Shown: one piece after another, positions 8,188-15,300 of the stretch | Position numbering within the stretch: position 1 is the first letter of the stretch | Layout of the letters: each line of letters starts with the position of its first letter | NCBI RefSeq assembly: GCF_016595795.1 | Contig: NZ_JAENHN010000002.1 | Location: 120,810 to 184,809, forward strand | DNA length: 64,000 nt | Direction of reading: 5' to 3' | Source of the DNA: Clostridium yunnanense | GTDB lineage: Bacteria; Bacillota; Clostridia; Clostridiales; Clostridiaceae | Made by a program: the position numbers and the translations under genes | The notes under the pieces: model-generated | What the model was told of the DNA's origin: nothing | What the model saw: only the letters and a program-made list of their open reading frames with translations | Database searches by the model: none

Positions 8188-8481
8188 CTATTTTACCTTT
8201 CGAGCTGAATACCCAGCCCAGCTTCTTATGATTCTGTTATAGTAATTTATGTAATCCTCATAAAATTGACCAATTAAACTCTTCATTAATGTGTCTATAT
8301 CTTCAGCCATTGGAACATTTAAATCCCAAACCAACTCTTTGGTATCTCCATCTTTGCAAAGCACCAATATTTCTTCTCCTTGATCCTTCACTTCAAAAGT
8401 ATAAGTTTCTTGAATAAAATCAAACCCGTAATACCTGTTCATTTTTTCCTGTAATTCTTTTAAATTTGTCTTATTAACCAT
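8188..8481 (-). CDS. Unknown prophage protein
   Basis: A 97-residue protein starting at the ATG at 8481 after GTGGAGGATATT. A central beta-rich stretch (FDFIQETYTFEVKDQGEEILVLC) is followed by an aromatic helix (FYEDYINYYNRIIRSW). It forms an operon with the 46-residue gene. No family recognised. Confidence 0.6.
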   Translation of the reverse strand: MVNKTNLKELQEKMNRYYGFDFIQETYTFEVKDQGEEILVLCKDGDTKELVWDLNVPMAEDIDTLMKSLIGQFYEDYINYYNRIIRSWAGYSARKVK

Positions 8482-8531
8482 AATATCCTCCACGCTTTTC
8501 GGATAAAGCATAACCATATAATTTTTATTTG

Positions 8532-8557
8532 ACGCTTGGAATTTTCCAAACGTTTTT
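8532..8557 (+). terminator. Palindrome with T-run on plus strand
   Basis: ACGCTTGGAA pairs with TTCCAAACGT (one mismatch) and is followed on the plus strand by TTTTT. No plus-strand gene ends here, so it may terminate an antisense transcript or serve as an operator for the 97-residue gene. The sequence ATTTTTATTTGAC occurs on both sides (8521 and 8565). Confidence 0.45.
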
Positions 8558-8572
8558 ATTTTAAATTTTTAT

Positions 8573-8601
8573 TTGACAAATCATATATTGCACTGTATTA
8601 T
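8573..8601 (+). promoter_or_regulatory. Plus-strand sigma-A-type promoter between phage genes
   Basis: TTGACA at 8573-8578, a 17-base spacer, TATTAT at 8596-8601. It points toward the 3' end of the RNA polymerase gene, i.e. antisense. The minus strand of the same region also has a possible promoter (TTGAAT, 16 bases, TATAAT) for the 97-residue gene. Confidence 0.45.
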
Positions 8602-8657
8602 ATAATTGGGTTAATTATATTCAAGAATAATCAAAAATATTATATATAAGCAGTTAC

Positions 8658-8816
8658 TTATTTATAGTTGCTAACTGCCAAACAACCAACTGTAAGTTCA
8701 TATCTTACTGATTTATTACGAGATCTCTCTCTTTCCATTCTAGGAATTTGCAAATATGGTCTAACACTAGTAATCATGCCACTTATAGCCATTTTGAAAA
8801 ATATATTTTTTCTCAC
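8658..8816 (-). CDS. Small basic protein downstream of phage RNA polymerase
   Basis: A 52-residue reading frame from GTG at 8816, with AAAGG six bases upstream, to TAA at 8658. It begins VRKNIFFKMAISGM, is rich in arginine in the middle (RMERERSRNKSVRYE) and ends in LAVSNYK. It starts 31 bases after the stop of the polymerase gene, so it would be co-transcribed with it. An internal ATG eight codons in has no ribosome site. No family recognised; the gene is plausible but not proven. Confidence 0.45.
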   Translation of the reverse strand: MRKNIFFKMAISGMITSVRPYLQIPRMERERSRNKSVRYELTVGCLAVSNYK

Positions 8817-8847
8817 TAGCAACCTTTAAACCTAGCATTCATGCCGT

Positions 8848-11604
8848 TTACGAGGCTTTTTCAGAATCCCCTTTTGATTTTTTATGACTCTTTTTGCTTG
8901 CACACTTTTTACATCTGATCTGATTATTACTTTCTTTTTTTACTCTAGTTCCGCAATCAACACACATTATGTGACCTTTATCTAAAGGTTTCCTAACATT
9001 AATATTGATATTGTTGATAATTTCTTGTCCGAAAACATTCCACAGAAACTTCATTTTTAAGGCATTTGTTTTATATGTGTATTTAATAATATGGTCTATA
9101 ACTTTTAATAACTCTAAATTATTTTCATTAGACCATTGCTCAAATTCAGCTCTAGCATTACTATAGAAATCAGATTTAAAATCAGTTTTTTTCATATCTT
9201 CATCATCTTCTGAATCCATTGTGCGTGAATAATCATTGATTTCTTTTCTAGTTCTTTCTTCCAGTTCTAAGTATTTTTCTATAATATTTTTATCAACTTC
9301 AAAATTATTTTGATCGAACATTAATATCTTAACTTTAAATGCACCAAAACTCTTAGAATAATCAAATTTTTTATTTCCTATACTCTCTATTTCTCTACAA
9401 ATTCTATCCATTGTACTATTACTAGCGGGTAAGCATTGTAATTCTTTCTTTTCTTTTGCATATTGAAAGAAATAAGGGTACTTTCCAATTGTAATAGATT
9501 CTTTAACATCACTAGGTAACTTTGGTATATCTAAAGTTTTAGCAGAATCAATTACATCATTGTTGTGAGCACATAGTTTTTGCATTAGATTGTACTCTTT
9601 CATAGGATTTTCTTTATTCCAAATTCTAGTCAGAACATTACTTACTTTGCCTATATTAGCTTTTTTATAGACAAATAATAGACTTTCAGATATATTGCTG
9701 TTAGTGATTTCTTTTGCTTCAGCTTTACTCATTTCAAAGTAAATTGGTCTAATTTTATGTTCTTCTATCATTTCTTTTGCTAAATCTATTATCCAATGCG
9801 AATCTTTACCTAACACTAATGCTTCATCACCATCAACATCGAACGCCAAAATCTTGCTTATAACATCCTTAGTGCTTGTATATATACCATTAGTAATAAA
9901 CCATTTACACTCTTTGGTTGCCCTTATATTTGTCCTTACAGCATGTTCAAATGATAGACTCGGACTTCTTAACACATCTAATTCTTCACTTTTTTCAAAT
10001 AAATTGCAGTATACTTCTCCATCTTTTAAGTAACCTTCAGGAACTTCTATTCCTCCGAACAGCCAGTCACAAAAAGCCGTAGGATCAGATAATATAAACA
10101 TTCTTCTACTACCCTTAATTTTAATTCTACCGCTAGCTGCATCTTTTTTTGCTTTTGTAATAGTATTTTCTATTTGTTTTTTTACATAAGCACTCTTTAA
10201 CATTTCAGGATACAATCTTAGAGCTTCTTGAAAGTAGTTTCTTTTTTTATTTGTTGCACCTAAGAATTCTAATTGGCTATTTCTATCTGTATGTACTCTA
10301 TCAATTAACCTTTTAAAATCCTTAGTAAGTATGTCTATATGTTCGTCCTTCATATTAACAAGTTGCTGGAGCATTTGATAGTTAATACACATATCTTCAA
10401 ATATATCTTCATCTTCCATACAAATATTAGCAGTACAATTATATGTCTTAAACTTGTTTTTATAATCCTCCCAAGAATTATAAAACTTCCACAACTTAAA
10501 CTGACTCTTGGTAAATATAATTTGTATATCGTCTTTTATTACATCATATTCTTTTTCATATATATCCTTAACTATTGAGCTATATTTATGTTCTTCAATC
10601 CAAGAAACATAATCAAACGGGGTAACCAACCCCTTCAGCCAAGGTAATCTTATTTGCCTATTCTTACTGCATAAAGAAGGAAGCATTATACCTAATCCAT
10701 CGAAGTGCGGAACAGGAACATTCATTTTTTTATCTTTAATAATATTCCATGTAGCAACTGGTTTAGTTCTATTTTTATTAGCTTTATCTTTGTATTCTTC
10801 AATATTTACTTTTCTATCAATATAATCTACATTAGCAGAAACCAATGTTTCAAAATCATCAACAACAATGCATTTATCTATGTCAAACCATTGCCAAACT
10901 TTAGAAGCACTATTATTAAGAGATAAATAAGCAAGAAACTTACTTATGTTCATTCCACCCTTTTCATTAATTTCTTCTATAGTAAGTCCACACATCAAAG
11001 TTAACATTACTTCAGATAAATCTTCATCAGCTTTTATCATCATAAATTTTTTATTTCTTGTTTGCCCTGCTCCTGCTGTAAAGAACTTATACTTTACATT
11101 AATTACAACATCATCATTAGTAGTTCGTATTGTGAGTCCATCTTTTATTATTTTATCTATAACTATATTATCCATATCTCCACATTTAACAGTTATTAAT
11201 TTGTCAGTAAAAGAACCTAAATCAAGTTTAAGTGTTCTTACAAGGTTGTTATCTCCTATAGCAATTATATCTTTAGTTTTAATATCTTTACTCTTAACAC
11301 TCCTGTTTAAATTTTTATTAACCACATATAGTTCATGGATTTTTTTCTTTACTTGTTTCAATTCTTTTTCTATTTGTATATATCTTTTGCTATTAGTAAT
11401 TATCTTTTTAAATAATTCTCCACAATCTTCTGTCCAATTATCTACTTTTAATTCTTTCTTAACATAATTAGATAACCCTTTTCTAAAACTATACTTTCTT
11501 TGCTCTATACTGTTCCTTAAATTACCGTATCCTTTTTCCTCTTTAGTTCTAACCAAATTTAATCTAATACAATTCATTTTTACTTGTTTATTGCTATTCA
11601 TCAT
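8848..11604 (-). CDS. Single-chain phage RNA polymerase, YonO/QDE-1 type
   Basis: A 918-residue protein, near the length of YonO (about 900), the single-subunit double-psi-barrel RNA polymerase of Bacillus phage SPbeta that transcribes phage genes. The decisive motif is FDVDGD at residues 588-593, giving catalytic aspartates D589, D591 and D593. Upstream lies RSPSLSFEHAVR (546-557), matching the barrel region that precedes the DxDGD loop in this family. AGAGQTRNKKF (177-187) is another family-like stretch. The C-terminus carries a zinc ribbon, C881-x2-C884 and C898-x2-C901, then a lysine-rich tail. GGAGG lies 12 bases before the first of two ATG codons. The gene follows a hairpin-rich segment (11,642-11,800) and precedes the GIY-YIG, accessory and packaging genes, so it probably transcribes middle or late phage genes (inference). 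Confidence 0.88.
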   Translation of the reverse strand: MMNSNKQVKMNCIRLNLVRTKEEKGYGNLRNSIEQRKYSFRKGLSNYVKKELKVDNWTEDCGELFKKIITNSKRYIQIEKELKQVKKKIHELYVVNKNLNRSVKSKDIKTKDIIAIGDNNLVRTLKLDLGSFTDKLITVKCGDMDNIVIDKIIKDGLTIRTTNDDVVINVKYKFFTAGAGQTRNKKFMMIKADEDLSEVMLTLMCGLTIEEINEKGGMNISKFLAYLSLNNSASKVWQWFDIDKCIVVDDFETLVSANVDYIDRKVNIEEYKDKANKNRTKPVATWNIIKDKKMNVPVPHFDGLGIMLPSLCSKNRQIRLPWLKGLVTPFDYVSWIEEHKYSSIVKDIYEKEYDVIKDDIQIIFTKSQFKLWKFYNSWEDYKNKFKTYNCTANICMEDEDIFEDMCINYQMLQQLVNMKDEHIDILTKDFKRLIDRVHTDRNSQLEFLGATNKKRNYFQEALRLYPEMLKSAYVKKQIENTITKAKKDAASGRIKIKGSRRMFILSDPTAFCDWLFGGIEVPEGYLKDGEVYCNLFEKSEELDVLRSPSLSFEHAVRTNIRATKECKWFITNGIYTSTKDVISKILAFDVDGDEALVLGKDSHWIIDLAKEMIEEHKIRPIYFEMSKAEAKEITNSNISESLLFVYKKANIGKVSNVLTRIWNKENPMKEYNLMQKLCAHNNDVIDSAKTLDIPKLPSDVKESITIGKYPYFFQYAKEKKELQCLPASNSTMDRICREIESIGNKKFDYSKSFGAFKVKILMFDQNNFEVDKNIIEKYLELEERTRKEINDYSRTMDSEDDEDMKKTDFKSDFYSNARAEFEQWSNENNLELLKVIDHIIKYTYKTNALKMKFLWNVFGQEIINNININVRKPLDKGHIMCVDCGTRVKKESNNQIRCKKCASKKSHKKSKGDSEKAS

Positions 11605-11641
11605 AAATTCATCAATCCTCCAATTTTAATATTTAATATAT

Positions 11642-11800
11642 CCCCTTGAGGGGAACGAACGCTTCAGCGTGAGATAGGGGTGACTATCACTGCATTATTA
11701 ACTCATTCAACACTATGTGATTGTTTGGCGTCAGGGAGAAACCCACTCCCTAACACCATGTCTGAATTAGTTTTTGCTCCTTGAGGTCGCAAAAGCCTAA
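11642..11800 (-). ncRNA. Candidate structured RNA upstream of the phage RNA polymerase
   Basis: Five consecutive hairpins lie between the 389-residue gene and the polymerase gene. In minus-strand order: TTAG/CTAA with TTTTGC/GCAAAA (11,767-11,800); GGTGTTAGGGAG/CTCCCTGACGCC (11,727-11,757); GTGA/TCAC (11,680-11,690); ACGC/GCGT (11,659-11,670); CCCC/GGGG (11,642-11,653). In the 12-base stem the two non-Watson-Crick positions are G-U wobbles on the minus strand but A-C mismatches on the plus strand, so the minus strand is the likely RNA. It may be a leader of the polymerase mRNA or a separate small RNA. No known RNA family is recognised, and I see no credible protein frame here. Confidence 0.55.
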
Positions 11801-11851
11801 TCCATCCAGTATGAACTTTCTATTTGACAATTATGTAAATTTAATTCAATA

Positions 11852-11923
11852 TACGAAAAGTTGTACGTTAAAAAAGTAGTATGATAAGGTTGTTTATTAT
11901 ATAGGGATTTAATGTACAACTTT
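11852..11923 (-). repeat. Inverted repeat after the 389-residue gene
   Basis: AAGTTGTAC directly after the stop of the 389-residue gene is mirrored about 60 bases on by GTACAACTT. The arms could pair in RNA. There is no T-run, so it is not a standard terminator. Confidence 0.45.
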
Positions 11924-13093
11924 TTAAAATGGTATGGCATCATCGTTGCTACCAAAAATACACTTATCATACCCACCGTCGTGCATTTCTCTATAAAACT
12001 CACTTGAATCATATATGTATGTATACTTTTCAGTTTTTTCTACTTTCTCAAGAGCTTCATGTAATCTAAAATCTTTCTCCATTGTATCTACAACTATATC
12101 AACTATCCTCCCAACATCAACGACATACTTATCCGAGTATCTGTTCCACTCTGAATCATATTTGAATATTTCTTCTTTTTTTCTTTTGCCAATCAACCAC
12201 TTTTTATTAATCTCTTCCTCTTTTTCTTTATGTAATTTCACGTATTTTACATGTGTCTTCTCAGCTGTATTAATGCAACTTTCTTTAAAATTACTATTTA
12301 GGTTTAATTCCGCAATTTCTTTATTCTCCTCATTTATATATAGCTGTTTCTCTTCTTCTATCATATTTCTAAATGTTTTTGTTGTTATGATTCTATAGCT
12401 AGTAAAATAGTAATCTATCCCTTTTGCTTTAAATAACAATTTATTTACAGTATTTTGAAATTCATTCCATTTGCCTTTTAGGAATACTTCCCGTTTACTT
12501 TCAAATCCTAATTCTTGCAACACTTCATGTTCAGTTTGTTTTATCAACTCTAGTTCATGATCTTTGGCTCTTCTATAAGAATTGTTTATACAAATTGTAG
12601 TTATGTGGTACCAATCAATTAAGCACTTACTCTTTAATCTACTAAGTCCACCTTCTAAAATATCAACTAATTTCTTGCTACTACTATTATAGAAATCAAA
12701 AAGCGTCTCGACTGGTATCTGCATGTATTGACTAAACTTATTAATATTATTTCTACCAACTCTATAATTGCTATTAACTAAACACAATGATGTCAACAAA
12801 GCATTTTTACTGAGTTCTATGTGTTTATATTCATCAGCATCACTTGCTACACACATGTGTAAAATAAGTTTATCTAAATCTTCTCCATATATGTTGTGTC
12901 TTTTATTCTCTTGTTTAGTAAGCGGACACTCAAGCACTTCATCTATAACAAATTTATTTCCTTGCTTATGATATGTACAAAATCTTTCCAAATCTTTCAA
13001 TTGCGCTATTTTAGTATTTCCACTTGCTACTTGCCATTCCATCGCTACACATAATTCTTTGTAATTTTTATAAGTTTTTTTCTCTAAGTTCAT
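11924..13093 (-). CDS. Phage protein with replication-type N-terminus, unknown
   Basis: A 389-residue protein. The ATG at 13,093 is chosen because GGGAGG precedes it; the longer reading to 13,156 runs through a promoter. The N-terminal 50 residues (KTYKNYKELCVAM, then SGNTKIAQLKDLERFC and KQGNKFVIDEV) match a short domain I know from the N-termini of Firmicute phage replication-initiator-like proteins. The rest is helical and charged. The leader GGAGGATTGAGAATTTAT resembles that of the polymerase gene (GGAGGATTGATGAATTTAT), so translation of the two may be controlled alike. Exact function is unknown. Confidence 0.6.
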   Translation of the reverse strand: MNLEKKTYKNYKELCVAMEWQVASGNTKIAQLKDLERFCTYHKQGNKFVIDEVLECPLTKQENKRHNIYGEDLDKLILHMCVASDADEYKHIELSKNALLTSLCLVNSNYRVGRNNINKFSQYMQIPVETLFDFYNSSSKKLVDILEGGLSRLKSKCLIDWYHITTICINNSYRRAKDHELELIKQTEHEVLQELGFESKREVFLKGKWNEFQNTVNKLLFKAKGIDYYFTSYRIITTKTFRNMIEEEKQLYINEENKEIAELNLNSNFKESCINTAEKTHVKYVKLHKEKEEEINKKWLIGKRKKEEIFKYDSEWNRYSDKYVVDVGRIVDIVVDTMEKDFRLHEALEKVEKTEKYTYIYDSSEFYREMHDGGYDKCIFGSNDDAIPF

Positions 13094-13140
13094 ATAAATT
13101 CTCAATCCTCCCTTTTGGTCATAAATTTTTGTTGAAATTG

Positions 13141-13168
13141 TTGACATGCACTGCACTTGTGTTATAAT
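13141..13168 (+). promoter_or_regulatory. Strong plus-strand promoter
   Basis: TTGACA at 13,141-13,146, a 16-base spacer, TATAAT at 13,163-13,168. It reads rightward, away from the 389-residue gene. The first transcribed bases would include a perfect 11-base hairpin (13,181-13,211). No plus-strand gene follows. Confidence 0.55.
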
Positions 13169-13180
13169 AAATACATAAAT

Positions 13181-13211
13181 ACTCTATATAATAGTATTGT
13201 TATATAGAGTT
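13181..13211 (+). repeat. Perfect inverted repeat downstream of the plus-strand promoter
   Basis: ACTCTATATAA is mirrored by TTATATAGAGT with a nine-base loop, followed on the plus strand by TATTTT. It could attenuate the plus-strand transcript, stabilise the minus-strand mRNA leader, or be an operator. Confidence 0.55.
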
Positions 13212-13311
13212 ATTTTAAAAAACACTTATGCTTGATGTGTATAAAATAACTGCAATTGGTTATAATTTGAATATCAAGTTGTCAAAGAACCATAGAAAAA
13301 CTTAAAAATTG

Positions 13312-13392
13312 TGCAAGAAAGAAAAGCCACTCATCTAAAAGTTAATTTTAGGTATGACAAATCGAGGGCTTGTTTAGGCTTTCTTCCCGCAT
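13312..13392. other. Gap 13,094-13,721: nested inverted repeats, no gene
   Basis: This 630-base gap has no credible gene on either strand. Within it GAAAAGCC and GGCTTTC enclose an inner CTAAAA/TTTTAG stem, giving a branched fold on either strand. Whether it is RNA or DNA structure is not decided by the sequence. Confidence 0.35.
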
Positions 13393-13546
13393 ATTTAATC
13401 GTATCACAGAATTCACTGTTAATCAATTCTCATATTGGTTTATTTTAGGTTGTATTTAACTAAATATTGGAATTACATTGGATTAGCTACGTATTTTAAC
13501 GTATTGCTAGTCTTTTTTAGTTTTCTTGTATTTTTTACTACTTGTC

Positions 13547-13645
13547 TTTACTATAAATGGTAATTACTTTATAATATAGGTGTATCTAACATACACCTTA
13601 CCAAAGGTGTGAGAGTGGTAAAATTATAATGCCACTCTTTTTATT
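13547..13645 (+). ncRNA. Candidate small plus-strand RNA with own promoter and terminator
   Basis: TTTACT at 13,547-13,552, a 17-base spacer and TATAAT at 13,570-13,575 form a plus-strand promoter. Just after it is a palindrome GGTGTAT-5-ATACACC (13,579-13,597) that could be a hairpin or a repressor site. About 40 bases on, AGAGTGG/CCACTCT plus TTTTTATTTT (13,612-13,645) is a good terminator. The transcript would be about 65 bases. It lies in the gap between the 84-residue and 389-residue genes, opposite to phage transcription. Its target is unknown. Confidence 0.5.
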
Positions 13646-13721
13646 TTGTGTTGGGTTATGTTTTTAGCAGTTCACATAAAATCCCTTTTTTATCTATACG
13701 ACTACTTTTTGAGTATACTAC

Positions 13722-13976
13722 TCAGATAATTTCTTTTAAAAATTCGTATCTTATCTTCATCAAATCCAATAAATCCTTTTTATCTTCTATATCCTCATTG
13801 CACCTGTTATATTCTTCTTCTGTTTTATAATGTTTATAGAATTCGTTGTAACTTTCACTTAGCTCTATATCTTCTGCAAGCTGTTCTATCTTAAATTCTA
13901 AGTTAATATATTCATCTATTAAATTAGCCTTATCTAAGCGTTTTGTAGCTTGTTTAAACTGTATTACTTTCCCCAT
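13722..13976 (-). CDS. Small coiled-coil-type prophage protein
   Basis: An 84-residue, highly charged helical protein (KIEQLAEDIELSESYNEFYK, then DIEDKKDLLDLMKIRYEFL). AGGAGAGATATT precedes the ATG. It lies 74 bases downstream of the secreted-peptide gene and may be the last gene of that operon. No family recognised. Confidence 0.6.
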   Translation of the reverse strand: MGKVIQFKQATKRLDKANLIDEYINLEFKIEQLAEDIELSESYNEFYKHYKTEEEYNRCNEDIEDKKDLLDLMKIRYEFLKEII

Positions 13977-14005
13977 AATATCTCTCCTATTTGTTTATTT
14001 TTTTG

Positions 14006-14040
14006 GTACAGGACTAGACATCAAGCCTAGTTTGTACCTA
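14006..14040 (-). other. Hairpin between peptide gene and 84-residue gene
   Basis: GGTACA pairs with TGTACC and CTAG with CTAG inside it. On the minus strand it is followed by A, not T, so it is not a terminator. It may protect or process the mRNA between the two genes. Confidence 0.4.
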
Positions 14041-14050
14041 TGTATTGGGG

Positions 14051-14176
14051 TTATCTTGTCATAAAAAATGCCCCTGTAGGTATAGGACCCCCACCTCCTT
14101 GGACTGTGATAATTGTACCAACCGCTAAGACAGTTAATAATGATAATATTAATATTTTTTTCTTTGAGTTCTTCAT
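14051..14176 (-). CDS. Phr/AimP-like secreted peptide precursor (candidate)
   Basis: A 41-residue gene with GTGAGGTGACAAC as ribosome site and ATG at 14,176. It has the build of an exported signal-peptide precursor: a basic N-terminus (MKNSKKK), a hydrophobic core (residues 8-25, ILILSLLTVLAVGTIITV) and a short tail (residues 26-41, QGGGGPIPTGAFFMTR). It begins 26 bases after the stop of the MazF-like/TPR gene. A small exported peptide directly downstream of a TPR receptor is the standard layout of RRNPP systems (Rap-Phr, NprR-NprX, AimR-AimP). The mature peptide cannot be read off, but the last 5-10 residues are the natural guess. Alternatives: a small membrane toxin, or an unrelated membrane peptide. 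Confidence 0.6.
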   Translation of the reverse strand: MKNSKKKILILSLLTVLAVGTIITVQGGGGPIPTGAFFMTR

Positions 14177-14202
14177 GTTGTCACCTCACTTCTCTTTAAA
14201 TG

Positions 14203-15186
14203 CTAATTTATATTAAGCTTATCTCTAAGCCTTTTGACCTCACTTTTTAAATCTTTAATCACATATTCTTTATCTATTTCAGTAAACCATGTATTGCTCT
14301 TGTGATCTTCAATCATTTTAATAATCTTATTCATCATATTAAAATTTCTGTTGCAGAAAGTTATGTTAAATACACATACAAATCTTTCTTTAAGCATGTT
14401 ATTAGCTTTATAATATTTACTTAATTGCTTGAATATATCAGCCGCTTCATCTTCTCTGTCAATCTCAGCGAAACAGTTGCCAAGGTACCACATTGACATA
14501 GCAAAATGATGCTTATCGTCTACGGAATTAATATATTTTAAGCTTTTTTCAATGTATTCAATACTTAAATCAATGTTTTTAACATCATAATTGCTTACAG
14601 CAAGAAAATAAAATGCTGTCCACATTAAATTGTTCTTTACAGTCCTTTCAAGAGAAGCTTTGTTCACTTTCCCTATAAGTTTATCTGTTAACTCTTCCAT
14701 TACTTCGTATTCTTTAGCGAAATAACTTTCTCTAATTTTTGTTACTATGATATTTAATTTTTCTAGTTCGGCTTTCTCTTCTAGCTGCTTGTTAAATGTA
14801 GAAACCACGTTATCTAAGTTAAGTTTGCTTTCGGAGTTAACAAGAATAGTTTTCCTAATCATATTGTCTATTTTTTTGTTAGTTTCAGGATCATCTACTT
14901 TGCCAAGCCTTTGTAAAAGCTGATCTCGATGAATTGTAGTTGTTTGTTCAAATAATGCTTTACTATTTAAATCCAAACCATAGCCTTCTAACTTTAAGTG
15001 GCTTCGTAAAAATCTTTCTGTGTTAGAAGTAATGGGTACTATTTGTATTAAATCTTGTTTAGATAAAGTTTTAAAATCGTTTAAAATAAGGATAGGATGT
15101 ATATCTTTAAGAAGCATCCCATTAGCATTTTCATTATCTTTTAAATCTGCTAACCATATTTCGCGAGGAAATACATTCTTCTTCAT
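14203..15186 (-). CDS. MazF/PemK-like domain fused to TPR-type helical domain
   Basis: A 327-residue protein starting at the ATG at 15,186 after GGGGG; an in-frame TTG upstream is less likely. Numbered from that TTG, residues 13-125 follow the MazF/PemK ribonuclease fold: PREIWLADL, HPILILNDF, the conserved VPITS (55-59) and LFEQTTTIHRDQLLQRLGKV. The usual GSEQGGxRP loop, which carries a catalytic arginine, reads NGMLLKDIHP here, with histidine for arginine, so RNase activity may be lost or changed. Residues 150-325 are antiparallel helices in TPR-like repeats (VKNNLMWTAFYFLAVSNYDV, KHHFAMSMWYLGNCFAEIDR, EDEAADIFKQLSKYYKAN), like peptide-binding domains of Rap, NprR and AimR. It is followed by the exported-peptide gene and lies divergent to an XRE repressor. 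I infer a peptide-controlled toxin-like regulator of the phage switch. Confidence 0.72.
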   Translation of the reverse strand: MKKNVFPREIWLADLKDNENANGMLLKDIHPILILNDFKTLSKQDLIQIVPITSNTERFLRSHLKLEGYGLDLNSKALFEQTTTIHRDQLLQRLGKVDDPETNKKIDNMIRKTILVNSESKLNLDNVVSTFNKQLEEKAELEKLNIIVTKIRESYFAKEYEVMEELTDKLIGKVNKASLERTVKNNLMWTAFYFLAVSNYDVKNIDLSIEYIEKSLKYINSVDDKHHFAMSMWYLGNCFAEIDREDEAADIFKQLSKYYKANNMLKERFVCVFNITFCNRNFNMMNKIIKMIEDHKSNTWFTEIDKEYVIKDLKSEVKRLRDKLNIN

Positions 15187-15300
15187 AATTGTTGCCCCCA
15201 ATTTTTATTTATTGCTTACTGCATTTCAATTTAACATTTTATCTTTCGTTTTTTAATATTTAATCTTATTAGGTAAACTACCTATATAATTTAATTTCTT

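Noticed and set aside
10946..11467. 173-codon plus-strand frame inside the polymerase gene
   Set aside because: It is the antisense of a clearly conserved gene, is hydrophobic by reverse translation of charged codons, and has no ribosome site.
11727..11800. Group I intron or ribozyme upstream of the polymerase
   Set aside because: No P7/P3 core sequences, no hammerhead core (CTGATGA...GAAA), and no interrupted gene around it.
11797..12012. 71-codon frame overlapping the end of the 389-residue gene
   Set aside because: Out of frame with the longer gene, no ribosome site.
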